A DNA stretch of 64,000 bases from Citricoccus sp. SGAir0253 (GTDB taxonomy: Bacteria; Actinomycetota; Actinomycetes; Actinomycetales; Micrococcaceae), in NCBI RefSeq assembly GCF_005877055.1, contig NZ_CP039424.1, positions 248,001 to 312,000 on the forward strand. The letters are read 5' to 3'. Of the stretch, positions 16,563 to 25,423 are shown in pieces; the first letter of the stretch is position 1, and each line of letters begins with the position of its first letter. The notes below the pieces were generated by a model. That model ran no database searches and was not told the origin of the DNA. It saw nothing but the letters and a program-made list of their open reading frames with translations. The position numbers were made by a program, and so were the translations under genes.

Positions 16563-17391
16563 GGTGGTGAGTGTAGGGGGCTGGGTTTGGTGGGACCAGA
16601 GGATTGGCACCTTTGAGGTACCGAGGGAGCTGTGTGTCCGCCCGGCCAGTCTTGCTGTCGAAAGCAGCACGGTGGTTTTCGACGATACGGGAATGCGCCC
16701 CCTGCTGTTCAAACTATGAGCAGCCGTCAGAAAAGAATCAATGTTCTCACCAGAGTTCTGGTCGCGACTGAAAGAAAATCACCATCGAAGGTCTTGCCTC
16801 AACCGCGCGATGGTAGCGAATGAACTGTGGTGGAGCTTTCCTGAGGACTTGAAAGCCCGGTAACTCCGGAGGTGGGGAAATTCTTCTGGCTTAGACCTGA
16901 GGTGCCGCGCAATAATAATCCCAAGTCCGCCGCTCCTTTGCCGGAGATGGCGGCTGTGGACTGAAGAGAGGCAGGCTTGGAATGAACTGTGTCAGATGTT
17001 TCAGTCAGAACGTGAATGTCGAGCTGCTGCAGTCGGGTGGACGCACTAGGAAGCACGGAACGGGATTCGGCGGAAAAATGAACAACGCTGCCCGCGGGTG
17101 ACCGCATTGAGTAGCTTTGGCATCTCGAATCTTGTGTGGAAGAAGTCCGAGGGGACTGAGCGAATGAAGTACAAGACCTCTAAAACTGCCATATGTCAGA
17201 ACTGCGGGCACAGTTGGAGTGTTCGATAGTGCTCCTTTGAATGGTTGAGGACAACTGCCGTGTTTGCGTGACGCGTCAAACATGGGAGTGCTCACTTCAG
17301 AAGGCCGGATCGAATCTAGGTAGGGGCGGGCATAGGCCGATTATCCGCGCGCGGAAAAGTCGCGCTATCGAGCAAGAATGGAGGTGGGGAT
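16563..17391 (+). other. Low-GC gene-free stretch at the left edge of a genomic island
   Basis: About 830 bases of roughly 50-55% GC by eye, against over 70% around it. Frames are short (for example 35 codons at 16716-16823) and show neither codon bias nor recognisable motifs. No tRNA, integrase or clear attachment repeat was found. It may hold decayed genes, the promoter of the helicase gene or an unannotated RNA. Confidence 0.5.
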
Positions 17392-20300
17392 CTGTCACAT
17401 ATCCCTGTTGGAATCTATGAGTCGTTATTGACGGAGCAACTTGCCAATCGACTCTCCGTAGCGCATGATGTTCGACCTCAGACGTCCAGAGTGGCCAGCG
17501 GAGAAGAACCGACGCAGCTTGCCACTCACCTCTCGACAGTCATTCGCCATGCGCTCGAATCTCAAGACGGTCCCACCAAGCGCATCGAGCTCGCCCAGCG
17601 CGTCATTGCTGCGCTGGGAGACGACTATCAGCGAGAAACACCCCACCTGGCGAATGGACTGGAAGCGCTCACGGAGGTCCGCGGACTTCATGAGCCTTCG
17701 ACTGCGCCATTCCAACGTCCGGAGTCACCGCTCTCGGCCGCAGCCCTTCTGACCAACTCTTCTCACGAACCTAGCTTGGGTGCGGAACTCCGCGCAGAGC
17801 TTGAGACGGCTGACCGAGTGGACCTACTTTGCGCCTTCGTGAAGTGGCACGGCCTGCGAGTCCTGGAAGAGCAACTCTCGGAGCTCAAGCGCCGACAGGT
17901 GCCGTTTCGCGTCATCACGACCACTTATGTGGGAGCCACGGAGCGACGGGCCCTGGACCGCATCGTGCGCGACTTCGGGGGCGAGGTGCGTATCAGCTAC
18001 GAGACCGCATCGACGCGACTCCACGCCAAGGCCTGGATGTTCCACCGGAACAGTGGCTTCAGCACCGCCTACGTGGGCTCATCGAATCTCTCCAAGACCG
18101 CCCTGCTCGACGGGCTGGAATGGAATGTCCGTCTTTCTGCGGTAGCCACGCCAGAGCTCATGCGGAAATTCGAGGCGACCTTCGAAAGTTATTGGGCCGA
18201 CCCAGCTTTTGAATCGTACGATCCGGACACTGACGCTGACCGGCTGGACCGTGAACTCCTCAATGGGTCCTTCAGCAGCGAGGGCCGGGACGTTGACCTC
18301 TCCGGTCTAGACGTCCGGCCGTATCCGCACCAAGCGCTCATCTTGGAGGACCTGGAAGCAGAGCGAACGGTCCATGGTCGTCACCGAAACCTCGTCGTGG
18401 CAGCTACGGGAACCGGAAAGACGGTGATAGCGGGGCTCGATTATCGGAACCTCGTCGCGGCGCACCACCGAGACTTGCGTCTGCTGTTCGTGGCGCACCG
18501 CAAAGAGATCCTTGAGCAGGCGAGGCGCGCCTATCGGAACATCTTGGCGGATGGGACCTTCGGAGAACTGCTGGTCGATGGGCAGCGTCCCCAACGGTGG
18601 AATCACGTCTTCGCCAGCGTTCAGTCTCTCAACGCGCAAGGTCTGGAACGCATCGCTCCGCATCACTTCGATGTGGCGGTCATCGACGAATTCCATCACG
18701 CCGAAGCGATGACCTATCGACGCATTCTCGACCACGTCCAGCCGATCGAGTTGCTGGGACTGACCGCGACGCCAGAGCGTGCCGACGGCGTCAACGTGAA
18801 GTCGTTTTTCGATAACCGCGTTGCCTCAGAGCTGCGGCTATGGGACGCGTTGGATACGGACATTCTCGTCCCGTTCCACTACTTCGGGATCGCGGACAAT
18901 GTCGATGTTTCCACCATCTCCTGGCGATCCGGCAAATACGACACGAGCGAGCTAGAGGACCTCTACACCGGCAATGAAGCCCGAGCGAGATTGATCGTGC
19001 GCCAGGTGGTGGATAAGGCGTCGTCCGTGGACGATCTCAAGGCCCTGGGGTTCTGTGTGTCGGTTCGACACGCGCAGTACATGGCCGGGCGCTTCAACCT
19101 CGCCAATATTCCGTCTGCGGTGGTCACCGGAGACACCTCGAGCCTCGATCGCAGCGCGACCCTCCAGGCGCTGCGGCAGGGAACGATCAAGTGCGTCTTC
19201 ACCGTCGACGTGTTCAACGAGGGCTTGGACATTCCTCAGATCAACACGGTCCTGTTCCTCCGTCCCACGCAGAGCGCCACGATCTTCCTCCAGCAGTTGG
19301 GTCGAGGCCTCCGCCGCTCACACGGCAAGGATGTACTGACCGTCCTGGACTTTATCGGGATGCAGCGCCAGGAGTTTCGCTTCGATCAGAAGCTTCGAGC
19401 GCTTACGGGCTCCGGGAGGAAGCGTCTAATAAACGACATCGAGAACGACTTTCCGTTTCTTCCCGCTGGCTCCCAGATCGTCCTGGATGCTGTGGCCAAG
19501 GACGTAGTCATCCGCAATGTGAAGGGCCAGATCGCGATGACCGCGAATCAGTTGGCTCAGGACATCCGGGAACACGCCAACGGCAAATCGATATGGGAGT
19601 ACAGGCTGGCCGAATACCTCGAGGATGCCGGCCGAAGCCTGTCCGACATCTATCGGGCGGGGAAGAACGGCCGGTCATGGACGACGCTCAAGATGCGGGC
19701 GGATCGCGTCGAACCGAGTCAGGCGCTGCCACAGGCCGAGCTGAGTCAACTTCTTCGCGCCTCTTCGCTGTTACACGTCGACGACCAGGAGCGTGCGCAC
19801 ACCTACCTGCGGCTTCTCACCGAGGACATGCGGGTCGCTGATCTCAGCGACCGCGAGCAGGTCTTCGCCCAAATGCTGTACTTCACCGCGATCTATCAGA
19901 AGGGTCGTTTTGCCTCGCTCGATCAGGCCTTCACATGGGTCCGTAGCCAGACGCAGTTCGTGGCGGAGGTGAAGGAGATTTTCGACCACACTCTGTCGGC
20001 CACCAGAACCAATCCCTCCGAGACGACTCTGGCAGCCGCCACACCGCTTCTGACACATGCTCACTATCGACGCGAGGAGATCCTCCCAGCGCTGGGCATT
20101 CGCACCTTCGAGAAATCTCCGGACACCGTTCACGTGGCCGGAGTGGCGTGGTCAGAATCGCTGGCAACCGACGCGCTGTTGATCAACCTCAAGAAGTCCG
20201 AGCGGGACTTCTCACCGACGACCATGTATCGCGACTACGCCATGAGCCGCGACCGGTTCCACTGGGAGAGCCAGAACGCCACCACTCCCACGTCAACAAC

Positions 20301-20514
20301 GGGGCGGCGGTATGCCACCAAGACGTCCAATGGCACCAACACGCTGCTATTTGTGCGTGAGGCGCCGGACAACGACATCGGCACCGCGCCATTCGTCTGC
20401 CTCGGCACGGCAGAGCTGGAATCGTGGAAGGGCGAACGCCCGATGCAGATCACGTGGCGGCTGCATCGCGAGATGCCGGTCGAGGTCTACCGGACGGCCA
20501 GCGCGGTCGCCTGA
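17392..20514 (+). CDS. PLD-nuclease/SF2 helicase/DUF3427 protein (probable defence gene, CTG start)
   Basis: About 1,040 residues. N-terminal phospholipase-D-like nuclease module with the HKD-type signature LHAKAWMF (~residue 210) and GSSNLS; SF2 helicase core with Walker A ATGTGKT (~340), VIDEFHHAEA (~430), LTATPER, FNEGLDIP and QQLGRGLRR; C-terminal DUF3427-type region ending in YRDYAMSRDRFHWES and TNTLLFVREA. Architecture and solitary placement in a low-GC island fit a DNA-targeting defence or repair protein. Start: the frame is open from 17320; TTG 17428 lacks a good SD, whereas CTG 17392 follows GGAGGT by 6 bases and adds SHIPVGIYESLL, which reads as the conserved start of this family. 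Function is inferred. Confidence 0.8.
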   Translation: MSHIPVGIYESLLTEQLANRLSVAHDVRPQTSRVASGEEPTQLATHLSTVIRHALESQDGPTKRIELAQRVIAALGDDYQRETPHLANGLEALTEVRGLHEPSTAPFQRPESPLSAAALLTNSSHEPSLGAELRAELETADRVDLLCAFVKWHGLRVLEEQLSELKRRQVPFRVITTTYVGATERRALDRIVRDFGGEVRISYETASTRLHAKAWMFHRNSGFSTAYVGSSNLSKTALLDGLEWNVRLSAVATPELMRKFEATFESYWADPAFESYDPDTDADRLDRELLNGSFSSEGRDVDLSGLDVRPYPHQALILEDLEAERTVHGRHRNLVVAATGTGKTVIAGLDYRNLVAAHHRDLRLLFVAHRKEILEQARRAYRNILADGTFGELLVDGQRPQRWNHVFASVQSLNAQGLERIAPHHFDVAVIDEFHHAEAMTYRRILDHVQPIELLGLTATPERADGVNVKSFFDNRVASELRLWDALDTDILVPFHYFGIADNVDVSTISWRSGKYDTSELEDLYTGNEARARLIVRQVVDKASSVDDLKALGFCVSVRHAQYMAGRFNLANIPSAVVTGDTSSLDRSATLQALRQGTIKCVFTVDVFNEGLDIPQINTVLFLRPTQSATIFLQQLGRGLRRSHGKDVLTVLDFIGMQRQEFRFDQKLRALTGSGRKRLINDIENDFPFLPAGSQIVLDAVAKDVVIRNVKGQIAMTANQLAQDIREHANGKSIWEYRLAEYLEDAGRSLSDIYRAGKNGRSWTTLKMRADRVEPSQALPQAELSQLLRASSLLHVDDQERAHTYLRLLTEDMRVADLSDREQVFAQMLYFTAIYQKGRFASLDQAFTWVRSQTQFVAEVKEIFDHTLSATRTNPSETTLAAATPLLTHAHYRREEILPALGIRTFEKSPDTVHVAGVAWSESLATDALLINLKKSERDFSPTTMYRDYAMSRDRFHWESQNATTPTSTTGRRYATKTSNGTNTLLFVREAPDNDIGTAPFVCLGTAELESWKGERPMQITWRLHREMPVEVYRTASAVA

Positions 20515-20636
20515 CTGGGAGCGTTCCCGTAAGCGGGGGCGCGGTAGGGACGAGTTGGGGAGAGGCCCGGAACAAACCCCCACGCGTCGGCGTTACGTGA
20601 ACCCGAGAGTTTTCCACCGCGCCCCCGAGGAGCCCC

Positions 20637-21302
20637 GTGACCTCACCCGTGATCCCGCCCCGCACCATCGGCGTCCTGGGCGCCGGCCGCGTCGGGACGG
20701 CCGTGGCCCGGCAGTCGCTCTGGGCCGGGTACGAGGTCTCGATCGCCACCGCCAAGCCGGCCGCGGAGCTCGCGATGATCGCGGACATCATCACCCCCGG
20801 CGCCCGCGCCGTGGAGGCGGCGGAGGCCGCGGCAGCGGACCTCGTCGTCCTCGCCGTGCCGATGCACCGGTTCCACACCCTGGACGCCGAGGCCCTGGCC
20901 GGGCGCACCGTCGTGGACACCATGAACTACTGGGCGCCCGTCGACGGGCGGATCGCGGCCCTCGAGGCCGACCCGCGCTCCACCTCCGAGGTGGTGCAGG
21001 ACTTCCTCGCCGCCTCCCGCGTGGTGAAGACGCTGAATCACTTGGGCTACCGGGACCTCGAGGCCCTCGCCCGCCCCGCGGACCACCCGGACCGGCGCGC
21101 GCTGGCCCTGGCCGGCGACGACGCGACGGCCCGGGCCGCCGTCGGGGTGTTCCTGGACCGCCTCGGCTACGACCCCGTGGACGCCGGGCCGCTCGCGGCC
21201 GGCCGCGCGTTCGAGCCGGACACCACTATCTTCGCCACCTCGCACCCGGCCGACCGGATGCGGGCGCTGCTCCGCGAGACCTGTGCCGTCGCCGTCACCT
21301 GA
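20637..21302 (+). CDS. NADPH-dependent F420 reductase-like Rossmann protein
   Basis: 221 residues. N-terminal dinucleotide motif GVLGAGRVGTAVAR and a domain of the F420:NADP oxidoreductase (NpdG-like)/ketopantoate-reductase-like type: VLAVPMHRFHTLD, VVDTMNYWAP, VVKTLNHLGY. Members reduce F420 or other substrates with NADPH; the F420 assignment is by family and not proven. GTG 20637 follows GAGGAG. It is the first host-like gene right of the helicase island and converges with the hypothetical gene at 21477. Confidence 0.8.
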   Translation: MTSPVIPPRTIGVLGAGRVGTAVARQSLWAGYEVSIATAKPAAELAMIADIITPGARAVEAAEAAAADLVVLAVPMHRFHTLDAEALAGRTVVDTMNYWAPVDGRIAALEADPRSTSEVVQDFLAASRVVKTLNHLGYRDLEALARPADHPDRRALALAGDDATARAAVGVFLDRLGYDPVDAGPLAAGRAFEPDTTIFATSHPADRMRALLRETCAVAVT

Positions 21303-21424
21303 CCCTCGGCACCCTTGACGCCCGGCGCCGCTGACACGCGGCACACCTGACGAGCGCGCCCCCAGGGCCCGCCGGCCGCACCGCCCAGCCCGCGCAGCGG
21401 CCCGCAGGCACCCGCACCACACGA

Positions 21425-21460
21425 CGAGCCCGCCCGCACCCCACGGTGCGGGCGGGCTCG
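21425..21460. terminator. Bidirectional terminator
   Basis: Perfect 16-bp stem, CGAGCCCGCCCGCACC (21425-21440) and its complement (21445-21460), loop CCAC, between convergent genes. Confidence 0.8.
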
Positions 21461-21476
21461 GCGGTTCCGGCAGGAC

Positions 21477-21884
21477 CTACGCGTCCTCGGTCGCCGGCGG
21501 CTTCGGGGCGATGTCCTCCGTGGTGATCGGCATGGACTCCCACGCGGTGGACAGGTCCGTGCCCTTGAGCGCCCGGCGCTCGCCCTCCTCCAGGTCGTCC
21601 AGGCGCAGCGCGCGCCAGAACCCGCGGTGGTGCTCGCAGGACAGCAGCGCGGTGAGCATGCCCCGGACCGGCGCGCGGTCGCGGTGGGCGGTGGCCTGGA
21701 TGTACCGGTGGCCGGTCTGCTCGGCCCGCCAGGCCACGATCTCCGGCCGGCCCAGCACCAGGACCCAGGCGATCAACTCGGAGGGACCGTCCACGGTGGC
21801 CGTCAGGTCACCGACGACGTCCAGCTCGCGGCTCAGGCGCATCAGCACGGTGAGCTCGCGGGCATCCTCGGGTGGGTACAACAT
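21477..21884 (-). CDS. Conserved hypothetical protein
   Basis: 135 residues, soluble, rich in Arg/Glu/Leu, no recognised domain. Segments such as MLYPPEDARELTVLMRLSRE and RDRAPVRGMLTALLSCEHHR look like a compact alpha/beta protein. Excellent SD (AAAGGAGGAACG) before ATG at 21884. It is divergent from the thiamin riboswitch operon. Function unknown. Confidence 0.75.
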   Translation of the reverse strand: MLYPPEDARELTVLMRLSRELDVVGDLTATVDGPSELIAWVLVLGRPEIVAWRAEQTGHRYIQATAHRDRAPVRGMLTALLSCEHHRGFWRALRLDDLEEGERRALKGTDLSTAWESMPITTEDIAPKPPATEDA

Positions 21885-22053
21885 CGTTCCTCCTTTGCCA
21901 GCATGCGTCGTCGCACCCCACGTGTTCCATTGGCGATACCTGTGATTTTCGGCAGCGCCGTCGGGTTGTCAAGGGTCCTCCGGCGGCCTCGTCCCGCCGC
22001 CGCTGGGTGACCCGCGACCGTCACGAACGAGCGCGTCACACGGCAGGTGGGCC

Positions 22054-22059
22054 TACACT
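22054..22059 (+). promoter_or_regulatory. -10 box of the thiamin operon
   Basis: TACACT, placing the transcription start at about 22065-22067, the first base of the TPP aptamer. The -35 is weak. Confidence 0.5.
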
Positions 22060-22064
22060 TGGCC

Positions 22065-22145
22065 GCGGACACGGGGTGCGCCACAGGGCGCTGAGATCAC
22101 ACCCGTGGAACCTGATCTAGCTCGTACTAGCGAAGGGATGTCCGC
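22065..22145 (+). ncRNA. TPP riboswitch (THI element)
   Basis: Contains the conserved blocks GGGGTGC, GCTGAGAT, ACACCC and GAACCTGATCTAG followed by CTAGCGAAGGGA. P1 pairs GCGGACA (22065-22071) with TGTCCGC (22139-22145). The GTG of thiD-tenA (22146) follows the last P1 base directly, and the only SD-like sequence (AAGGGA, 22133-22138) lies inside the conserved core. TPP binding would therefore hide the ribosome site without a separate expression platform: translational OFF control. Confidence 0.95.
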
Positions 22146-24026
22146 GTGACTTCACTTTCCCCTACCCTCGCGCGCCCCGTTCCCCGGGTGCTCTCCATCG
22201 CCGGCACCGATCCGTCCGGCGGCGCCGGCACGGCCGCAGACCTGAAGTCCATCGCCGCGGCCGGTGGCTACGGGATGAGCGTGGTCACCGCGCTCGTCGC
22301 CCAGAACACCCACGGCGTGCGGGACCTCCACGTCCCGCCCACCGCCTTCCTGCGCGCCCAGTTGGACGCCGTGGGCGAGGACGTGGCCCTGGACGCGGTG
22401 AAGACCGGCATGCTCGGCACCGCCGCGATCATCGCCACGGTGGCCGACTGGCTGGACGCGAACCCGGCGCCCGTGCTCGTGGTGGACCCCGTCATGGTGG
22501 CCACGAGCGGGGACCGCCTGCTGGAACCCGAGGCCGAGCAGGCCATGATCGCCTTCTGCCGCCGCGCCACCGTGGTCACCCCCAACATCGACGAGCTCGC
22601 CGTGCTCACCGGCGCCCCGCGCGCTGCCACCGAGGACGAGGCCCTCGACCAGGCCGCCCGCTGGGCCGGGGAGACCGGGGTGGCCGTGGCCGTCAAGACC
22701 GGGCACCTGGACGGCCGCCGGGTCACCAACACGTGGGTGGGCCCGGACGGCACGCGGATCCCCGTGCCCTCCACCCGCGTGGACACCACGAGCACGCACG
22801 GCACCGGCTGCTCGCTGTCCTCCGCCCTGGCCACCCGGCTCGGCCGCGGGGACACCCCGGCCGCCGCGCTGGCCTGGGCCACCGACTGGCTGCACGAGGC
22901 CATCGTCCACGGCGCGGCGCTGGGCGTCGGCTCCGGGCACGGGCCCGTGGACCACGGCCACCGTTCCCGCCGGCTCCAGGCCGCCGGGTCCGCCGCCCCC
23001 TGGCTGGCGCCCGACGCCGTCCCCCACCTCCTCGAGGCCCCGTCCGACCTGGGTGCCCCGCGGGGCACGGAGGCCGTGCCGGGTACCGAGCCGGGAGGGC
23101 CGATCGACCCGGGCGCCGCGCGAGAACGGGGCGCGGCGCCCGCGGACTCCTCGGGTTCCGGGACGTCCTGGGCGGGACCCGGCGCCGCGTCGGCCATGAC
23201 CCCGGCGTCGGCGACGACCAACGCGGGGGCGCCGGCCGCCGTCGCCCCCGCGGGGGAGTGGACCGCGTCGTTGTGGGCCGCCAGCGCGGACACCACCGCG
23301 GCGATCGGTGCGTCCGGCTTCGTCCGGGCGCTCGTGGACGGCAGCCTGTCCGGTCACGCCTTCGACTTCTACCTGGCCCAGGACGCGCTGTACCTCAACG
23401 GCTACTCCCGCGCCCTGGCCGCGCTCGCCGCCCGGTGCACCGCGCCGGACGCGCAGGTGTACTGGTCGCAGGCGGCCACCAGCTGTCTCACCGTGGAGGC
23501 CGAGCTGCACCGCGGCTGGCTCGGTGACGCCCCCGAGCCCGCCGCCAGCCCGGTGACCCGCGCCTACACGGACTTCCTGCTGGCCACCGCGCTCGGCGAG
23601 GACCGGGCCGTGGCCGCCGCCGCCGTGCTGCCGTGCTTCTGGCTCTACGCCCAGGTCGGCGCGGCCCTGCCCGCCGTCCCGGCGGACCACCCGTACGCCA
23701 CCTGGCTGGACACCTACCGCGACCCCGGGTTCGTCACCGCCACGCAGGCCGCCCTGGCCCACGTGGAGGCCGAGCTCGCCGCCGCCTCCCCGGCCGTGCG
23801 GGCCCAGGCGGCCCGCGCGTACCTGGTCGCATGCCGGCACGAGCTGGAGTTCTTCGAGCAGGCCCTGCGCATCGAGCCGGGGGAGCTGCCTGGCCGGTCC
23901 GCGGCCACCCGGCCGTCCGCAGGGCCCGCCGCCGAGGCGGCGTCGGACCCGGGGTCCGGTCCGGGAGACGGTCCCGAGCAGGACGCCCACGTCCGCTCCG
24001 CCGAGCTCGCCGGGAGCGCCCGGTGA
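22146..24026 (+). CDS. thiD: Bifunctional HMP(-P) kinase ThiD fused to TenA
   Basis: 626 residues. Residues ~1-275: ThiD ribokinase fold (SIAGTDPSGGAGTAADLKSI, DPVMVATSGD, HGTGCSLSSALA), phosphorylating hydroxymethylpyrimidine to HMP-PP. Residues ~280-375: Ala/Gly/Pro-rich linker. Residues ~375-590: TenA/thiaminase II helical domain with active-site Cys in LPCFWLYAQVG, Asp in FDFYLAQDALYL and Glu in RHELEFFEQAL, which salvages HMP from degraded thiamin. The fusion couples release of HMP with its phosphorylation. GTG start abuts the TPP riboswitch. First gene of a four-gene ATGA/GTGA-overlapping operon. Confidence 0.92.
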   Translation: MTSLSPTLARPVPRVLSIAGTDPSGGAGTAADLKSIAAAGGYGMSVVTALVAQNTHGVRDLHVPPTAFLRAQLDAVGEDVALDAVKTGMLGTAAIIATVADWLDANPAPVLVVDPVMVATSGDRLLEPEAEQAMIAFCRRATVVTPNIDELAVLTGAPRAATEDEALDQAARWAGETGVAVAVKTGHLDGRRVTNTWVGPDGTRIPVPSTRVDTTSTHGTGCSLSSALATRLGRGDTPAAALAWATDWLHEAIVHGAALGVGSGHGPVDHGHRSRRLQAAGSAAPWLAPDAVPHLLEAPSDLGAPRGTEAVPGTEPGGPIDPGAARERGAAPADSSGSGTSWAGPGAASAMTPASATTNAGAPAAVAPAGEWTASLWAASADTTAAIGASGFVRALVDGSLSGHAFDFYLAQDALYLNGYSRALAALAARCTAPDAQVYWSQAATSCLTVEAELHRGWLGDAPEPAASPVTRAYTDFLLATALGEDRAVAAAAVLPCFWLYAQVGAALPAVPADHPYATWLDTYRDPGFVTATQAALAHVEAELAAASPAVRAQAARAYLVACRHELEFFEQALRIEPGELPGRSAATRPSAGPAAEAASDPGSGPGDGPEQDAHVRSAELAGSAR

Positions 24027-25423
24027 GCGCCGGGAGCACGGCGCCGGCCGCCGTCGGGACCGCCACCGCGACCCAGGCCCCGGCCGAGACCCTGCCGCCG
24101 GCGGGCCGCGCCGCCCTGCGCGCCGGGGTGGTGGGCAACTGGATCGACAACATCCACATGTTCCTGCCGCTGACCGCTCTCGCCCCGGCGATGCTCGTGC
24201 TGGCCGGACCGGCCGCCGCCGCGTCCACGGGGGCGCTCATCGTCATCGCGATGCTGTTCGGCCGGCCGGTGGGCGGCATCGTCTTCGGTCGCATCGCCGA
24301 CCGGCTCGGGCGCACGCGCACCACGCGCATCGCGATCGGCGGCACCGCGGCGTGCGCGCTCGCCATCGCCGCGATCCCCACGCACGAGGTGCTCGGGGCC
24401 GGGACCATCGCGCTGATCCTGGCGCTGCGGTTCCTGTGCGGGATCTTCGTGGCGGGGGAGTACTCGGCGGCCATCCCGCTGGCCATGGAGTGGTCCGCCC
24501 CGCGCCGCCGCGGGCTGGTGAGCGGACTGATCCTGTCCATGGCCCCGTGGGCGCAGGCCACCATCGCGTTCTCCGTGGCCGGGCTGCTCGTGCTGCTCGG
24601 CCCGGACGCCTACGCCGCGTGGGGCTGGCGGCTGCTGTTCGTGCTCGGCGCGCTGCTGTCCCTCGGCATGCTCGTCTACTACCGCCGGCAGGTCACCGAC
24701 GCCCCCGTGTTCCACCGCCGGGCCCGCGCGGCCGCCGCCGCGCCGGCCGCGCCGCGGGCCGGGGTGCGGGACGTGCTCCTCGGCCGCTGGGCGCCGGCGT
24801 TCTGGCAGGTGTTCGTCCTGATGACCGGCCTGTGGCTGCTGACCTACAGCACGGTCCTGCTGCTCACCGCGCGCCTGGCCAGCGACACCGGCCTGCCCGC
24901 CACCGGGGTCCCGGTGGTCATGGGCATCGCCTCGGTGGCCCAGGCCGTCGTCATGGCCGTGGCCGGGCACCTGTCCACGCGCACCGGCCGGCGCCGCCTG
25001 TTCGTGCTGTGGGGGCTGGCCGCCGCCCTGGCCGGGCCGCTCGTGTGGTGGGGCGCCGTCACCTCCACCTCCCTGGCCGCGGCCGCCGTGTGCGCCGCCG
25101 TGCTGCAGGTCATCACGGTCTCCGCCTACGGCCCCGTCTCGGCCTACCTCTCCGAGCGGTTCCCCACGGAGGTCCGCTCCACCGGCTACGGCATGGGCTA
25201 CAGCCTGTCCCTCGTGCTGCCCGCGCTCTACCCGTTCTACCTGCCGGCCGTGGAGGCGGTGCTCGGCCGGCACGGCTCGGTCATGGCGCTCGTGGGCCTC
25301 GGCGGGGCGCTCGTGGTGCTCGGCGCCGCCCTCGGCCCGCGCCTGGCGCCCCGGCAGATCGCCGCGGACATCGACGCCGTCGCCGCCGGCATGGTGCCCG
25401 GCGCGGGCGGGGACGGCCGATGA
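24023..25423 (+). CDS. MFS transporter, predicted thiamin-precursor or thiamin importer
   Basis: 466 residues, 12 membrane helices of the metabolite:H+ symporter type: GNWIDNIHMFLP helix 1, GRIADRLGRTRTTR loop 2-3 motif, and RFPTEVRSTGYGMGYSLSLV near helix 11. Overlap of its GTG with the thiD-tenA stop and of its own stop with the ATG of thiM places it inside the TPP-riboswitch operon. By context it should bring in a thiamin moiety (thiazole, pyrimidine or degraded thiamin) or thiamin itself; the substrate is inference. Confidence 0.82.
   Translation: MSAGSTAPAAVGTATATQAPAETLPPAGRAALRAGVVGNWIDNIHMFLPLTALAPAMLVLAGPAAAASTGALIVIAMLFGRPVGGIVFGRIADRLGRTRTTRIAIGGTAACALAIAAIPTHEVLGAGTIALILALRFLCGIFVAGEYSAAIPLAMEWSAPRRRGLVSGLILSMAPWAQATIAFSVAGLLVLLGPDAYAAWGWRLLFVLGALLSLGMLVYYRRQVTDAPVFHRRARAAAAAPAAPRAGVRDVLLGRWAPAFWQVFVLMTGLWLLTYSTVLLLTARLASDTGLPATGVPVVMGIASVAQAVVMAVAGHLSTRTGRRRLFVLWGLAAALAGPLVWWGAVTSTSLAAAAVCAAVLQVITVSAYGPVSAYLSERFPTEVRSTGYGMGYSLSLVLPALYPFYLPAVEAVLGRHGSVMALVGLGGALVVLGAALGPRLAPRQIAADIDAVAAGMVPGAGGDGR

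Noticed and set aside
16716-16823. A 35-codon small basic ORF in the low-GC stretch
   Set aside because: No SD, no recognisable motif and no sign of codon bias.
17005-17295. A 96-codon minus-strand frame in the low-GC stretch
   Set aside because: Composition resembles random translation, no domain and no initiation signal.
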